This document shows, piece after piece, positions 1 through 7,326 of a stretch of DNA of 64,000 bases. Position numbers and translations under genes: made by a program. Under the pieces are notes generated by a model. That model searched no databases. It had not been told where the DNA came from and saw only the letters and a program-made list of their open reading frames with translations. How positions within the stretch are numbered: position 1 is the stretch's first letter; each line of letters opens with the position of its first letter. The stretch comes from Hamadaea sp013361475 (lineage in GTDB: Bacteria; Actinomycetota; Actinomycetes; Mycobacteriales; Micromonosporaceae): assembly GCF_040654195.1 (NCBI RefSeq), contig NZ_JBFAHM010000007.1:124001-188000 (forward strand). Direction: 5' to 3'.

Positions 1-177
1 TACCTCCAGGAGCAGGGCCGCCGTGCAACGCTGCGGCATGGCCTCCGGAAACAAGACCGTCGCCTCGCCCCACGGCAGATCGAACCGATGCACCCGATCC
101 GGGTGCTTGACCAGGAGGTAGCCGAGATCGGTCCCCGGAGTCGCCGGGGTTCCCGTCATCGTGATCGTCAGCAGCAC
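1..177 (-). CDS. hen1: Hen1-type 3'-terminal RNA ribose 2'-O-methyltransferase, N-terminal part (truncated by window edge)
   Basis: The minus strand reads VLLTITMTGTPATPGTDLGY and continues through KHPDRVHRFDLPWGEA to the window edge. This matches the opening of the N-terminal domain of bacterial Hen1, whose family signature here is DLGYLL.KHPDR...FDLP.G.A...PE....RCTAALLL. Bacterial Hen1 methylates the 2'-OH at the 3' end of cleaved RNA and works with the Pnkp end-healing and ligase protein, so that a repaired RNA resists re-cleavage by ribotoxins. Only 59 codons are present and the methyltransferase domain lies outside the window. The GTG at 177 is the best start because it places LLTIT at the position typical of the family; the Shine-Dalgarno match is poor. 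Family identity is fairly sure; the Pnkp partner is not visible. Confidence 0.8.
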   Translation of the reverse strand, partial: MLLTITMTGTPATPGTDLGYLLVKHPDRVHRFDLPWGEATVLFPEAMPQRCTAALLLEV

Positions 178-232
178 CGGGCCATGGTGCGGCTATTTCC
201 GTCCGAGCTCAAGCGGTTTCATCTGGCCCCGG

Positions 233-290
233 GCGCTCGCCCCTCCGCACTCGCCCCCTCCGCACTCGCCCCCTCCGCGCTCGCCCCTCC
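233..290. repeat. Four tandem 14-15 bp units abutting palindrome copy 1
   Basis: Four units of the pattern GCRCTCGCCCC(C)TCC lie head to tail (233-246, 247-261, 262-276, 277-290; 14, 15, 15 and 14 bp). The last unit runs directly into the palindrome at 291. The region lies between the hen1 start and the end of the SRPBCC gene and carries no gene. A similar array precedes the palindrome near 6.5 kb. Confidence 0.85.
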
Positions 291-355
291 GCGCTGGATC
301 AGGGTTTCCGGTCGAATCTTGGGTCATGATTCGACCGGAAACCCTGATCCAGCGC
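291..355. repeat. Long perfect palindrome, repeat family 1 copy 1
   Basis: Two 28-bp arms (291-318 and 328-355) are exact reverse complements around a 9-nt loop, ttgggtcat. The arms carry the family core TGGATCAGGGTT and GGTCGAATC. Related copies lie at 6548-6600 and 33584-33640. There is no T-tract, so it is not a classical intrinsic terminator. It lies between two minus-strand genes. Confidence 0.95.
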
Positions 356-376
356 GGGTATCCGGGTCGGCAGCGA

Positions 377-832
377 TCATCCCCGGCGCTGGCGGGCGGC
401 CAGCGAATCCGTCAGGCGCTGCGCGGCGGCCGCCCACAGTCGCTGATAGCGCCGGCGCAGCACCCAGGCAAGCACCGTCCGGTCGAACAATCCGGCGATC
501 CCGGGGCGCGGATCGTACCGGGCATAGTTCTGCAGCCAGGTGCCGTCGGCGAGGTCGGCGAAGACCCGCTCGTGCTCGATCTCGGGCAGCCCGTCGGACC
601 GGGCGACCTCCCGCAGCAGCCGAGGCTGGTCGAAGTCGAGCAGCTCATGGCGCTGCGTCCGGCCGCCCCGCAGCCGCAGTACGCATCGCCCACCCGGCTT
701 GTCCCAGCCGTCGAGGTCGTCGACCGCCTCGATCTCCGGCTGCAACAGCGGCCAGTTCCGGGGATCGGCCAGATATTCGAAGACCTCGTCGCGCGGAAAC
801 GGCACGAGCGAGCCGAAGGGGAACTCGGGCAT
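377..832 (-). CDS. SRPBCC (START/polyketide-cyclase-like) family protein
   Basis: This 151-residue soluble protein starts MPEFPFGSLVPFPRDEVFEY and shows the SRPBCC helix-grip pattern: an N-terminal strand, a helix with DEVFEYLADPRNWP, central strands (GRCVLRLRGGRTQRHEL) and a long C-terminal helix ending in VLRRRYQRLWAAAAQRLTD. Such domains bind small hydrophobic ligands; no substrate can be read from the sequence. The ATG at 832 follows GGGGGAGG on the minus strand at a short spacing, which supports the start. It lies 83 bp downstream of the TetR gene on the same strand and may be co-transcribed with it. Confidence 0.7.
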   Translation of the reverse strand: MPEFPFGSLVPFPRDEVFEYLADPRNWPLLQPEIEAVDDLDGWDKPGGRCVLRLRGGRTQRHELLDFDQPRLLREVARSDGLPEIEHERVFADLADGTWLQNYARYDPRPGIAGLFDRTVLAWVLRRRYQRLWAAAAQRLTDSLAARQRRG

Positions 833-915
833 CCAGCCTCCCCCGTAGTCACGGTCTCCTTAGGATGCGCGGGTTCCCGACCACCAGGATCGGCCGAACG
901 GTGCGGCGCGCCCGG

Positions 916-1533
916 CTAGAGGGACGGGCGGCTGCGCAGAACCGCGACGAGACCGGCCTGAACCTCCTCGACCGGACGCTCCGGCGAGAAGATCAGCCAA
1001 TCGAGCGCGACGACGAGCCCGGCCCCGAACAGGGCGGACGCCGAGATCCGGGGATCCAGTTCGGGCGGGAAGTCCCCTGACGCCACCCCGGCTTCGAGCA
1101 CCTCGGCGATGACGCTGATGGCTTGTTCGCGTACGAGGAGGATGGTCTGCTGCCATTCGCGGTTGGTCCGCCACATCTCGGCCAGCAGCAGTTGCGCGAA
1201 CGCTCGATAGCGCTGGATGTAGGACAGCTGCGCGCCGATGAGTGCGGTGATCGCCTCGCGCGGCGGCAGCCCTTCGATCGCGGTACGCGACTCCTCCGCG
1301 AGCAGTCCTACGCCGTACCGCAGCAGCTCCTCATAGAGCGCCGTCTTCGACGTGAAGTTGTAGAACACCGTGCCCTTGGCGACCCCGGCCCGCTCGGCGA
1401 TCTCGTCGACCGTCGTCGCCGTGAAGCCTTGTTCGGCGATGAGCCCGACGGCGGCCTCGAAGATCTTCAGCCGGGTCGCGTCGCGTCGCCGGGTCCGCCC
1501 GTCGACGGAGTTGCTGAGGGTACGCCGTTCCAC
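916..1533 (-). CDS. TetR/AcrR family transcriptional regulator
   Basis: The N-terminal helix-turn-helix is clear (ATRLKIFEAAVGLIAEQGF, then TVDEIAERAGVAKGTVFYNF), followed by an all-helical ligand-binding domain, as in TetR repressors. The likely target is the YhgE/ABC cassette upstream on the same strand, whose promoter has a TetR-type dyad at 4585-4598. Three in-frame starts exist: GTG 1575 (inside the repeat at 1567-1652), ATG 1557 and GTG 1533. I chose 1533 (205 aa) because it has a -10-like GAGACT six bases upstream and avoids coding through the repeat; the choice is uncertain. Family assignment is sure, target is inferred. Confidence 0.85.
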   Translation of the reverse strand: MERRTLSNSVDGRTRRRDATRLKIFEAAVGLIAEQGFTATTVDEIAERAGVAKGTVFYNFTSKTALYEELLRYGVGLLAEESRTAIEGLPPREAITALIGAQLSYIQRYRAFAQLLLAEMWRTNREWQQTILLVREQAISVIAEVLEAGVASGDFPPELDPRISASALFGAGLVVALDWLIFSPERPVEEVQAGLVAVLRSRPSL

Positions 1534-1566
1534 GTCCCCAGTCTCACACGCCCGCATCCCGTTGAA

Positions 1567-1652
1567 GTTGATCACCCGCTCACGGAGTCGATCAGGGTGC
1601 TACGGACACGACACGCCGGTTGATCACGACCGTTAGTTCATGATCGCGCGGA
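1567..1652. repeat. Dispersed 86-bp repeat, family 2 copy A
   Basis: These 86 bp align without gaps to 37382-37467, with 13 mismatches by my base-by-base comparison (about 85 percent identity). Both copies begin GTTGATCACC, contain AGTCGATCAGGG and GCTACG, and end TTCATGATCGCGCGGA. The copy fills the gap between the end of the YhgE gene and the TetR gene and overlaps the earliest possible TetR start. Confidence 0.9.
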
Positions 1653-1667
1653 AACAACGGGGTGGGG

Positions 1668-3815
1668 TTAGAGGGTGAGGACGGGGTGGAGGGTGTTGAG
1701 GGTGAGGCGGCGCGAACGGCGGGCGGCGTACGCGGTCAGCGCGAAGCACACCAGCCCGAACGAGGCCAGCACACCAAGCGCGACCCAGACGGCGGTGAGC
1801 GAGCCGCCGACGGTCAGCCGTCGGAGCGCACTGATGACGTAGGTCATGGGCAGCCACGGGTGCAGCGCCTGGAAGAACCCCGGTGAGGTCTGCACCGGAT
1901 AGGTGCCGCCGGATGAGGTCAGTTGCAGCATGAGCAGGGCGAGTGCGACGAGACGGCCGGGCGTGCCTAGGACCGCGCCCAGCATCTGCAGGATCGCGGT
2001 GAAGGTCAGCGAGGTCGCGACGAGCAGGCCCACCGTGCCGGCGGGGTGGACTGGGACGAGGCCGAGGGCGTACCGGAGGACCAGGTAGAGCACAACCGCC
2101 TGGGCGGTACCGACGATCGCCGCCGGGACGTATCCGGCCAGCGCCACGCGCCAGGCGGGAGCGCCGGAGACCACGTGCCGCCGGGTCACCGGCCGCAGCA
2201 GCATGTAGGTGAGCATCGCGCCGACCCACAGCGCCAGGGCCAGGAAGTACGGCGCGAACCCGACGCCATAGGTGGCGGCCGCGTGCTGGGTCTCCCGCTG
2301 CAGCGCCACCGGATCGCCGAGCACGCCCGCTCGGGCGGCCCGGTCGTCGGCGTCGTAGCCGGGGATCCGGGTCGCGCCGTCGGCGAGCCCGGTCGCCAGT
2401 CGCCCGGCCCCCGCGTCCAGCGTTGCCAGCCCGGTGGCCAGGCTGCGCGTACCCGTCGAGAGGTCGGCCAGGCCGCCGTCCAGTTGCCGGGCGCCCGACG
2501 AGAGCCGGTAAAGCCCGCCCGACAACTGGTGAGCGCTGGTCGCCGCGGTGTGCGTACCCGTCTGCAGGTGAGAAGCGCCCTCCGCGAGCGTGGTGAGGCC
2601 GGCGGCGAGCTGGTCCACCTGGGTCCGGGCGGCGGCGACGCGATCGGCGAGCGTGGGCGCGGCCTGCGCCACCGCGCGCGCCTGCGTGGCGACGGCGCGC
2701 AACTGGTCCGCGAGCTGGTCGAGGTCCGCGGTCGCGAGCTGATCGCGCAGGTCACGGGCGGTCTGTGCGGCCTCGGCGGCGGCTTGGCGGGCGACCCGGA
2801 AAGCCGCGTCGTCGGCCAGCTCGGGGTTCGCCGCGGCCAGCGCGTCGAGTTTCTGTTCGACCTCGGCGGTACGCCCAACGGCGCGGTCGGCGATCGCCGG
2901 TATCTCGTCGAGGTGATCGGCGATGACGTCGGCCCCGGTCGCGATGGCCGTCGCCGCGGCTGCGATGTCGTCGGCGTGCTCGCGGAGCACCGGTTCGGCG
3001 GCGTTGGCCGCCTTGTCCACGAACGCGGCGAGCTGGCGACCGCCCGCCGCCGCGCGCGCCGTCCCGTCGGCGAGCTGGTCGGAGCCGGCCGCCAGAGTGT
3101 CCAAACCGGACGCCAGCTGAGCCGACCCGGCGGCGGCGGTGGCCGTGCCGTCGGCCAGTCGTCCCGCGCCGTCCTCGGCCTGCCCGGCACCGGTCGCGAT
3201 CTTGTCGGCACCGGTGCTGGCGTCGTCCGCACCGTCGGCGAGCTGGGCCGCGCCGTCGGCGGCCTCGGCGGTCCGCGCCTTGAGGTCGGTGAAGCCCAGC
3301 AGCATCCGGTCGAAGTACTTCGCGGCCGCGCTGCTCGCCGCGGCCGCCCGGATCTCGCTGAACGCGCTGCGGGCCAGCAGCCCGGAAAGGTAGTTCGTGC
3401 TGTCGTCACTGGTGACCTGCAGGCGGCCCGCCCGTGCGGTACGCCCCGGGTCGGGCGCGTCGGCGAGCTCCTGGGAGAAGTCGGCCGGGATCTCCAGGAT
3501 CAGGTGGTACTCGCCGCTGGCCAGACCGCGCTCGGCGTCGGCCCGGCCGGTCGGGACCCAGCCGAAGACCTGCCGGTCGATCAGTTCGTCGGCGAGGTCC
3601 CGCCCGGCGTGGACGACCTCGCCGTCGCTGGTCGTGGCGGGCCGGTCGGCCTGGACGAGCGCGACCGGGATGTGCTTGAGGTTGCCGTAGGGGTCCCAGA
3701 ACGCGGCGAGGTAGAGCGCGCCGTACAGCAGCGGGACGACGGTCAGGACCGCGAGCGCGGCGCGGGTCAGCCGGTGCCGGCCGAAGCGGCGCAGCTCGGA
3801 GCGAGCGGGACTCAT
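1668..3815 (-). CDS. YhgE/Pip family membrane protein, probable transporter permease
   Basis: This 715-residue protein has one N-terminal membrane helix (about residues 16-40, then the family-typical FWDPYGN). A long extracytoplasmic region follows, full of short Ala/Gly-rich repeats such as LADGADDASTGADKIATGAG and coiled-coil-like stretches. About five or six membrane helices lie at the C-terminus (from about residue 500). This is the layout of the YhgE/Pip family, relatives of the ABC-2/MmpL-associated exporters; the substrate is unknown. The start ATG overlaps the stop of the ABC-ATPase gene by 4 bp (ATGA), so the two are translationally coupled. The TetR gene lies downstream across the repeat at 1567-1652. 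Confidence 0.85.
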   Translation of the reverse strand: MSPARSELRRFGRHRLTRAALAVLTVVPLLYGALYLAAFWDPYGNLKHIPVALVQADRPATTSDGEVVHAGRDLADELIDRQVFGWVPTGRADAERGLASGEYHLILEIPADFSQELADAPDPGRTARAGRLQVTSDDSTNYLSGLLARSAFSEIRAAAASSAAAKYFDRMLLGFTDLKARTAEAADGAAQLADGADDASTGADKIATGAGQAEDGAGRLADGTATAAAGSAQLASGLDTLAAGSDQLADGTARAAAGGRQLAAFVDKAANAAEPVLREHADDIAAAATAIATGADVIADHLDEIPAIADRAVGRTAEVEQKLDALAAANPELADDAAFRVARQAAAEAAQTARDLRDQLATADLDQLADQLRAVATQARAVAQAAPTLADRVAAARTQVDQLAAGLTTLAEGASHLQTGTHTAATSAHQLSGGLYRLSSGARQLDGGLADLSTGTRSLATGLATLDAGAGRLATGLADGATRIPGYDADDRAARAGVLGDPVALQRETQHAAATYGVGFAPYFLALALWVGAMLTYMLLRPVTRRHVVSGAPAWRVALAGYVPAAIVGTAQAVVLYLVLRYALGLVPVHPAGTVGLLVATSLTFTAILQMLGAVLGTPGRLVALALLMLQLTSSGGTYPVQTSPGFFQALHPWLPMTYVISALRRLTVGGSLTAVWVALGVLASFGLVCFALTAYAARRSRRLTLNTLHPVLTL

Positions 3816-4564
3816 CGAGTGATCTCCACGATCCGATCAGGGGCGTACGCGGTCGCTTCGCGCGCCGTGAGGACGGCGGCCAGCCTGGTGGCCCGCAGGG
3901 CGTCGGCGAGGTCGCGCTGTTCGTCGAGGGTGAGCTGGACGTCGGCGTCGTCGACGGCGAGCACGGCCGGATCGGCGAGCCGGGCCAGCTCGATCATGAG
4001 CCGGTGACGGTCGAGCGGGCTCAGGTCCCGGGCCTTGGCGGTCGCGTCGAACGGCAGGCGACGTTCGGCCTCCGCCAGCGCGGCCCGGTGCCGCTCGCGG
4101 CGGACCCGGGTCGGCATTCCGACCGGGCGCAGCAGCCGGAGGCGTTCGTCGAGGTGTTCCCGGGCGGTCAGCATCGGCTCCGGCTCGTGTACGCCCCGGA
4201 CGAGACCGAGCGCGGTCTGCGCTCGCTCCACGACGCCCTGGTTGTGCCGGAAGTTCCCCGTCAGGGAAAGCAGGGCGGCCGTCCGGCCGCTGCCGGGCGC
4301 CCCGGTGAGCACGATCAGCTCGCCCGGAAAGACCTCCAGGTCGAACGGCTGGAACACAGTCTCCCGACGGGTCTGGCGACCGAGCCCGGACTGCTGCCGA
4401 CCGAGTCCACGGGTCTGATGACCGAGCCCGCGGGCCGCCAGGACCGGGGCGGGCACCGCGGGCTCTTCAGTCTCGTCTTCCTCGCCGAGCGGCATCTCGT
4501 GGTCGGCGTCGATGCGTCCCTCATCGCTCGGCGCCGCGTCGTCGAGGACCTCCGCAGAAGGCAC
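3812..4564 (-). CDS. ABC-type ATPase domain protein with degenerate signature, partner of YhgE/Pip
   Basis: The 250-residue protein has an acidic N-terminal extension, then a short repeat zone (RGLGHQTRGLGRQQSGLGRQ). An ABC nucleotide-binding domain follows, with Walker A GAPGSGRTA at about residue 90. The signature region reads LSPLDRHRL instead of LSGGQ. The Walker B stretch is AVLAVDDAD, so the usual catalytic Glu is Asp. Hydrolysis may therefore be weak or atypical. GTG at 4564 follows GGAG at good spacing. It is the first gene of the cassette and is coupled to the YhgE gene by a 4-bp overlap. A TetR-type dyad lies 21 bp upstream of the start. Confidence 0.8.
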   Translation of the reverse strand: MPSAEVLDDAAPSDEGRIDADHEMPLGEEDETEEPAVPAPVLAARGLGHQTRGLGRQQSGLGRQTRRETVFQPFDLEVFPGELIVLTGAPGSGRTAALLSLTGNFRHNQGVVERAQTALGLVRGVHEPEPMLTAREHLDERLRLLRPVGMPTRVRRERHRAALAEAERRLPFDATAKARDLSPLDRHRLMIELARLADPAVLAVDDADVQLTLDEQRDLADALRATRLAAVLTAREATAYAPDRIVEITR

Positions 4565-4584
4565 TGCCGCTCCAGAAAAACTAA

Positions 4585-4598
4585 ACTGACTGGTCGGT
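4585..4598. promoter_or_regulatory. Candidate TetR operator
   Basis: ACTGACTGGTCGGT is an imperfect dyad (ACnGACnnGTCnGT), 21 bp upstream of the ABC-ATPase start and inside the only intergenic space between that gene and the divergent VWA gene (4565-4717). Its size and spacing suit a TetR dimer. The assignment to the TetR protein encoded at 916-1533 is inferred from cassette organisation. Confidence 0.5.
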
Positions 4599-4717
4599 AC
4601 AGAAACTTACAGCACGGTCGCCCGATTCGCCAGCCTGACCGGGTAATCAGGCCGTTGCTGCTGGTAAACATGGCCGCAGACCGATGTTTCCGACCGGTAA
4701 CTTTCGACCGAACGGCT

Positions 4718-6469
4718 ATGGCAGCAGGCCTTTTCGCCATCAACACTGGTTCGGTGCCAGGCCGACACCGTCCACCTCGACGCCCCGTCCGCGCCGTCGC
4801 CCTCGTGACGGCGGTCCTCGCCGTGGTCGCCGTCGGTGCGTACGGCGCCGTCCGGCTCACCGGTGACGACCCGAGCGACTGCAACCCCGCCGGTACGCCG
4901 ATCCGGATCGCCGCAGCGCCGGAGATCGCCGACATCGTCCGCCAGACGGTCGGCGGCCTGTGCCTGTCGGCCGAGGTGACGTCGACCGACCCGGCCGAGG
5001 TCTCGGCGATCATCGCGGGCCAGCGCAACGTCACGCTGGCCGGCGTGGGGCAGCCCGACGGCGACGCCAAGGCGCCCGACATCTGGATCCCGGACTCCTC
5101 GACCTGGCTGGCCCGGCTCTCCAACGCGTCGCCCACGCTCGCCGCGACCGACACGGTGTCGATCGCGCGTAGCCCCGTCGTGATCGCCATGCCGGAGCCG
5201 ACCGCCAAGACGCTGGGCTGGCCGACCGCCAAGCTGACCTGGCAGGCCCTGCTCCAGAAGATGACGACCGACACGAAGCTGCACGTCGGCACCTCCGAAC
5301 CGGCCCGCGACGCGGCCGCCCTGTCCGGTCTGCTGGCGCTCGGTCAAGCGGCGTCGACCTCGGCGGGCGGGCAGACCGCCACGACGGCAGCCCTCCGGGC
5401 GCTGTCGGCCGGCCGGTCGGCGTTGCGGTCGGACGTGCTCGCCCGGTTCCCCCGGTCGGCCGAGCCGGCCGCCCTCGCCTCCGGACTGTCCGCCGCTCCG
5501 ATGTCCGAGCAGGCCGTGCTGGCGTACAACGCGGCCAAGCCGCCGGTGAAGCTCGCCGCGCTCTACCTCGACCCCGCGCCGTTGGCGCTGGACTATCCGC
5601 TCACCGTCCTGCCCGGCGCCGACGCGGGTCGCAAGCAGGTCGCCGGGCAGATCCGCGACGCCCTCCAGTCGGACACCTTCCGGGCGAAGCTCGCCGGTGC
5701 CGGGCTGCGCCTGCCGGACGGTACGCCGAGCGCCGGGCTGACCCTGCCGCAGGGCGCACCGACGCCGCAGGTCACGCCGCCGCCGAGTGCGACCCAGCGA
5801 GCCGCCGTCGCGGCCGGGGTCGACAAGGCGCTGTCCACCTGGATCGCCGTCACCCTGCCGGCCCGGATGCTGGCCGTCATCGACGTCTCCGGCTCGATGC
5901 TGGAGCGCGTACCGACGGCGGGCAACGCCACCCGGGAACAGGTCACCCTGGAAGCCGCCCGGCGGGGCCTCGGGCTCTTCGACGACTCGTGGGCGGTCGG
6001 GCTCTGGACCTTCTCCACCGAGCTGGAAGGCACCAAGGACTACCGGCAGCTCATCCCGATCGGGCCGCTGTCGACGCAGCGTACGTCGCTCCTGGCCAAG
6101 CTGGAGGCGATCCAGCCCAAGCAGACCGGCGACACCGGCCTTTACGACACCCTGCTCGCGGCGTACCAGACGGTGCAGCACGACTGGGACCCCGGCCGGG
6201 TGAACTCGATCGTGATGATGACCGACGGCGACAACGACGACGCCAACGGCATCTCCCACGCCGACCTGCTGGCCAAGCTCAAGCAGCTGGCCGACCCGAA
6301 GCGGCCCATCCAGGTGATCATCATCGGCATCGGGCCGTCGGTGAACGCCGCGCCGCTGAAGCAGGTCACCGACGTGACCGGCGGTGGCGTGTTCACCGCC
6401 AAGGACCCCGCGAAGATCGGCGAGATCTTCCTGCAGGCCATCTCGCTGCGAGCCGCCGGCCTCCACTGA
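4718..6469 (+). CDS. Membrane-anchored substrate-binding-like domain fused to a von Willebrand factor A domain
   Basis: The protein (583 aa from ATG 4718) has a basic N-terminus and one membrane segment (VRAVALVTAVLAVVAVGAYG, about residues 25-45). An extracytoplasmic domain follows that resembles a periplasmic solute-binding fold (IRIAAAPEIADIVRQTV, DIWIPDSSTWL). The C-terminal VWA domain has an intact metal-ion-dependent adhesion site, DVSGS at about residue 389, and the later MMTDGDND. VWA domains bind protein or metal ligands; I cannot name a partner. GTG 4754 is an alternative start, and neither has a strong ribosome-binding site. The gene is divergent from the ABC/YhgE cassette. Confidence 0.8.
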   Translation: MAAGLFAINTGSVPGRHRPPRRPVRAVALVTAVLAVVAVGAYGAVRLTGDDPSDCNPAGTPIRIAAAPEIADIVRQTVGGLCLSAEVTSTDPAEVSAIIAGQRNVTLAGVGQPDGDAKAPDIWIPDSSTWLARLSNASPTLAATDTVSIARSPVVIAMPEPTAKTLGWPTAKLTWQALLQKMTTDTKLHVGTSEPARDAAALSGLLALGQAASTSAGGQTATTAALRALSAGRSALRSDVLARFPRSAEPAALASGLSAAPMSEQAVLAYNAAKPPVKLAALYLDPAPLALDYPLTVLPGADAGRKQVAGQIRDALQSDTFRAKLAGAGLRLPDGTPSAGLTLPQGAPTPQVTPPPSATQRAAVAAGVDKALSTWIAVTLPARMLAVIDVSGSMLERVPTAGNATREQVTLEAARRGLGLFDDSWAVGLWTFSTELEGTKDYRQLIPIGPLSTQRTSLLAKLEAIQPKQTGDTGLYDTLLAAYQTVQHDWDPGRVNSIVMMTDGDNDDANGISHADLLAKLKQLADPKRPIQVIIIGIGPSVNAAPLKQVTDVTGGGVFTAKDPAKIGEIFLQAISLRAAGLH

Positions 6470-6480
6470 CCCGCCCCTTC

Positions 6481-6540
6481 GGCGCTCCGCCTTTCGGCGC
6501 CCCGCCTTTCGGCGCTCCGCATTCTGGCGCTCCGCCTTTT
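6481..6540. repeat. Four tandem 15-bp units abutting palindrome copy 2
   Basis: Exactly four 15-bp units (GGCGCTCCGCCTTTC and variants at 6481, 6496, 6511 and 6526) follow the VWA gene stop and run into the palindrome. A partial unit can be seen at 6469-6480. The unit resembles that of the 233-290 array in length, GC-rich core and position relative to the palindrome. Confidence 0.9.
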
Positions 6541-6547
6541 AGGGCTG

Positions 6548-6600
6548 GATCAGGGTTCTCGGTCGAATCTTGGGCCAAGATTCGACCGAGAACCCTGATC
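6548..6600. repeat. Near-perfect palindrome, repeat family 1 copy 2
   Basis: Arms 6548-6573 and 6575-6600 are exact reverse complements (26 bp each) around a single central G. Compared with copy 1, the arm core changes from TTTCC to TTCTC and the opposite arm changes from GGAAA to GAGAA, so both base pairs are kept. It lies between two plus-strand genes. Confidence 0.95.
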
Positions 6601-6632
6601 TGCTGGGGGTTGAGGCGGCGTCTGCCCGAGCA

Positions 6633-6651
6633 CATAATGGAACACGTGTTC
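6633..6651 (+). promoter_or_regulatory. Candidate promoter -10 box with overlapping operator palindrome
   Basis: A -10-like CATAAT (6633-6638) is followed at once by GAACACGTGTTC (6640-6651), a perfect 12-bp palindrome, 12 bp before the AbiEii-like start. The arrangement fits a repressor site over the transcription start; the regulator is unknown. Confidence 0.4.
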
Positions 6652-6662
6652 GGAAGACGTGC

Positions 6663-7298
6663 ATGACCCCCGCCGAGCAGGCGGCGATCGAGCGGATCGC
6701 CCTCACCACCGCCGCACCCTGGGGGTTCGCGCTCGGCGGCGGTCGGGCGCTGCTGGCGTACGGAGTCACCGAGCGGCCGAGCGAAGGCGTGGACCTGTTC
6801 ACCGTGGACGACTCGTCGGTGCGCCCGGCGGCCGAGGCGGTGATGGACGCGCTGGCCGAGGCCGGGTTCTCCGTGTGGGAGGTCGGTGACGAGACCGACC
6901 TGTTCGATGACCTGGCCGACATCCTCATCGAGCTGACCGTCAGCGGTCACGACGGCGCCTCCATGCCGGTGTCGCTGGGCGTACAGCCGCGGTCGTTGCC
7001 GCCGGTCGACTTGGGCGCGGGGCCGGTGACCCCGTTGGAGGATCTCGCCGCCATCAAGGTGGCCGCCATGGTCAACCGGGCCGAGGTCCGGGACTTCATC
7101 GACGTCGCGGCGTTCCTGCGACGGTTCGACCGAGATCAGCTGCTGGCGCTGGTGACCGCGGTCGATCCGGCGCTCACCGCCGACGACTACGCGGCGTGCG
7201 TACGCCAACTCGACTGCTGTCCGGACGAGCGGATCCGTCGCTACGGAGCCGACCCGCTCGCCGTACGCGCAGCCTTCGCCGACTGGCCTCGCGATTGA
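6663..7298 (+). CDS. Nucleotidyltransferase of the AbiEii/AbiGii-like family
   Basis: This 211-residue protein has the MNT-fold pattern of AbiEii-like proteins: WGFALGGGRALLAYGVTERPSEGVDLFTV, where the GG...R and the acidic pair carried by VDLF match the GS/GG...D-D/E nucleotidyltransferase motif. ADILIELTVSG and LEDLAAIKVAAMVNRAEVRDFIDV follow, the latter being the K...R...KD.D region of the family. AbiEii proteins are toxins of type IV toxin-antitoxin systems, but no AbiEi partner is adjacent, so this may be a solitary member. ATG 6663 is the first Met before the domain. Composite repeat copy 2 lies just upstream. Confidence 0.75.
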   Translation: MTPAEQAAIERIALTTAAPWGFALGGGRALLAYGVTERPSEGVDLFTVDDSSVRPAAEAVMDALAEAGFSVWEVGDETDLFDDLADILIELTVSGHDGASMPVSLGVQPRSLPPVDLGAGPVTPLEDLAAIKVAAMVNRAEVRDFIDVAAFLRRFDRDQLLALVTAVDPALTADDYAACVRQLDCCPDERIRRYGADPLAVRAAFADWPRD

Positions 7299-7314
7299 CG
7301 ACTGGCGTCGCGAT

Positions 7315-7320
7315 TACCAT
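7315..7320 (+). promoter_or_regulatory. -10 box for a probable leaderless transcript (acetyltransferase gene)
   Basis: TACCAT lies exactly six bases before the GTG start at 7327, which leaves no room for a ribosome-binding site. This is the usual geometry of leaderless actinobacterial genes. Confidence 0.5.
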
Positions 7321-7326
7321 GGCGAC

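Noticed and set aside
233..290. CRISPR-like tandem array
   Set aside because: Units are 14-15 bp without unique spacers and no cas gene is near.
2046..4007. 653-codon plus-strand frame opposite the YhgE gene
   Set aside because: Antisense shadow of a high-GC gene: Arg/Gly-rich translation, no recognisable domain, and the opposite strand encodes a clear membrane protein.
6663..7298. Complete type IV AbiE toxin-antitoxin pair
   Set aside because: The neighbouring genes are not AbiEi; the AbiEi-like relic at 40.1 kb is far away and carries a DUF559 domain.
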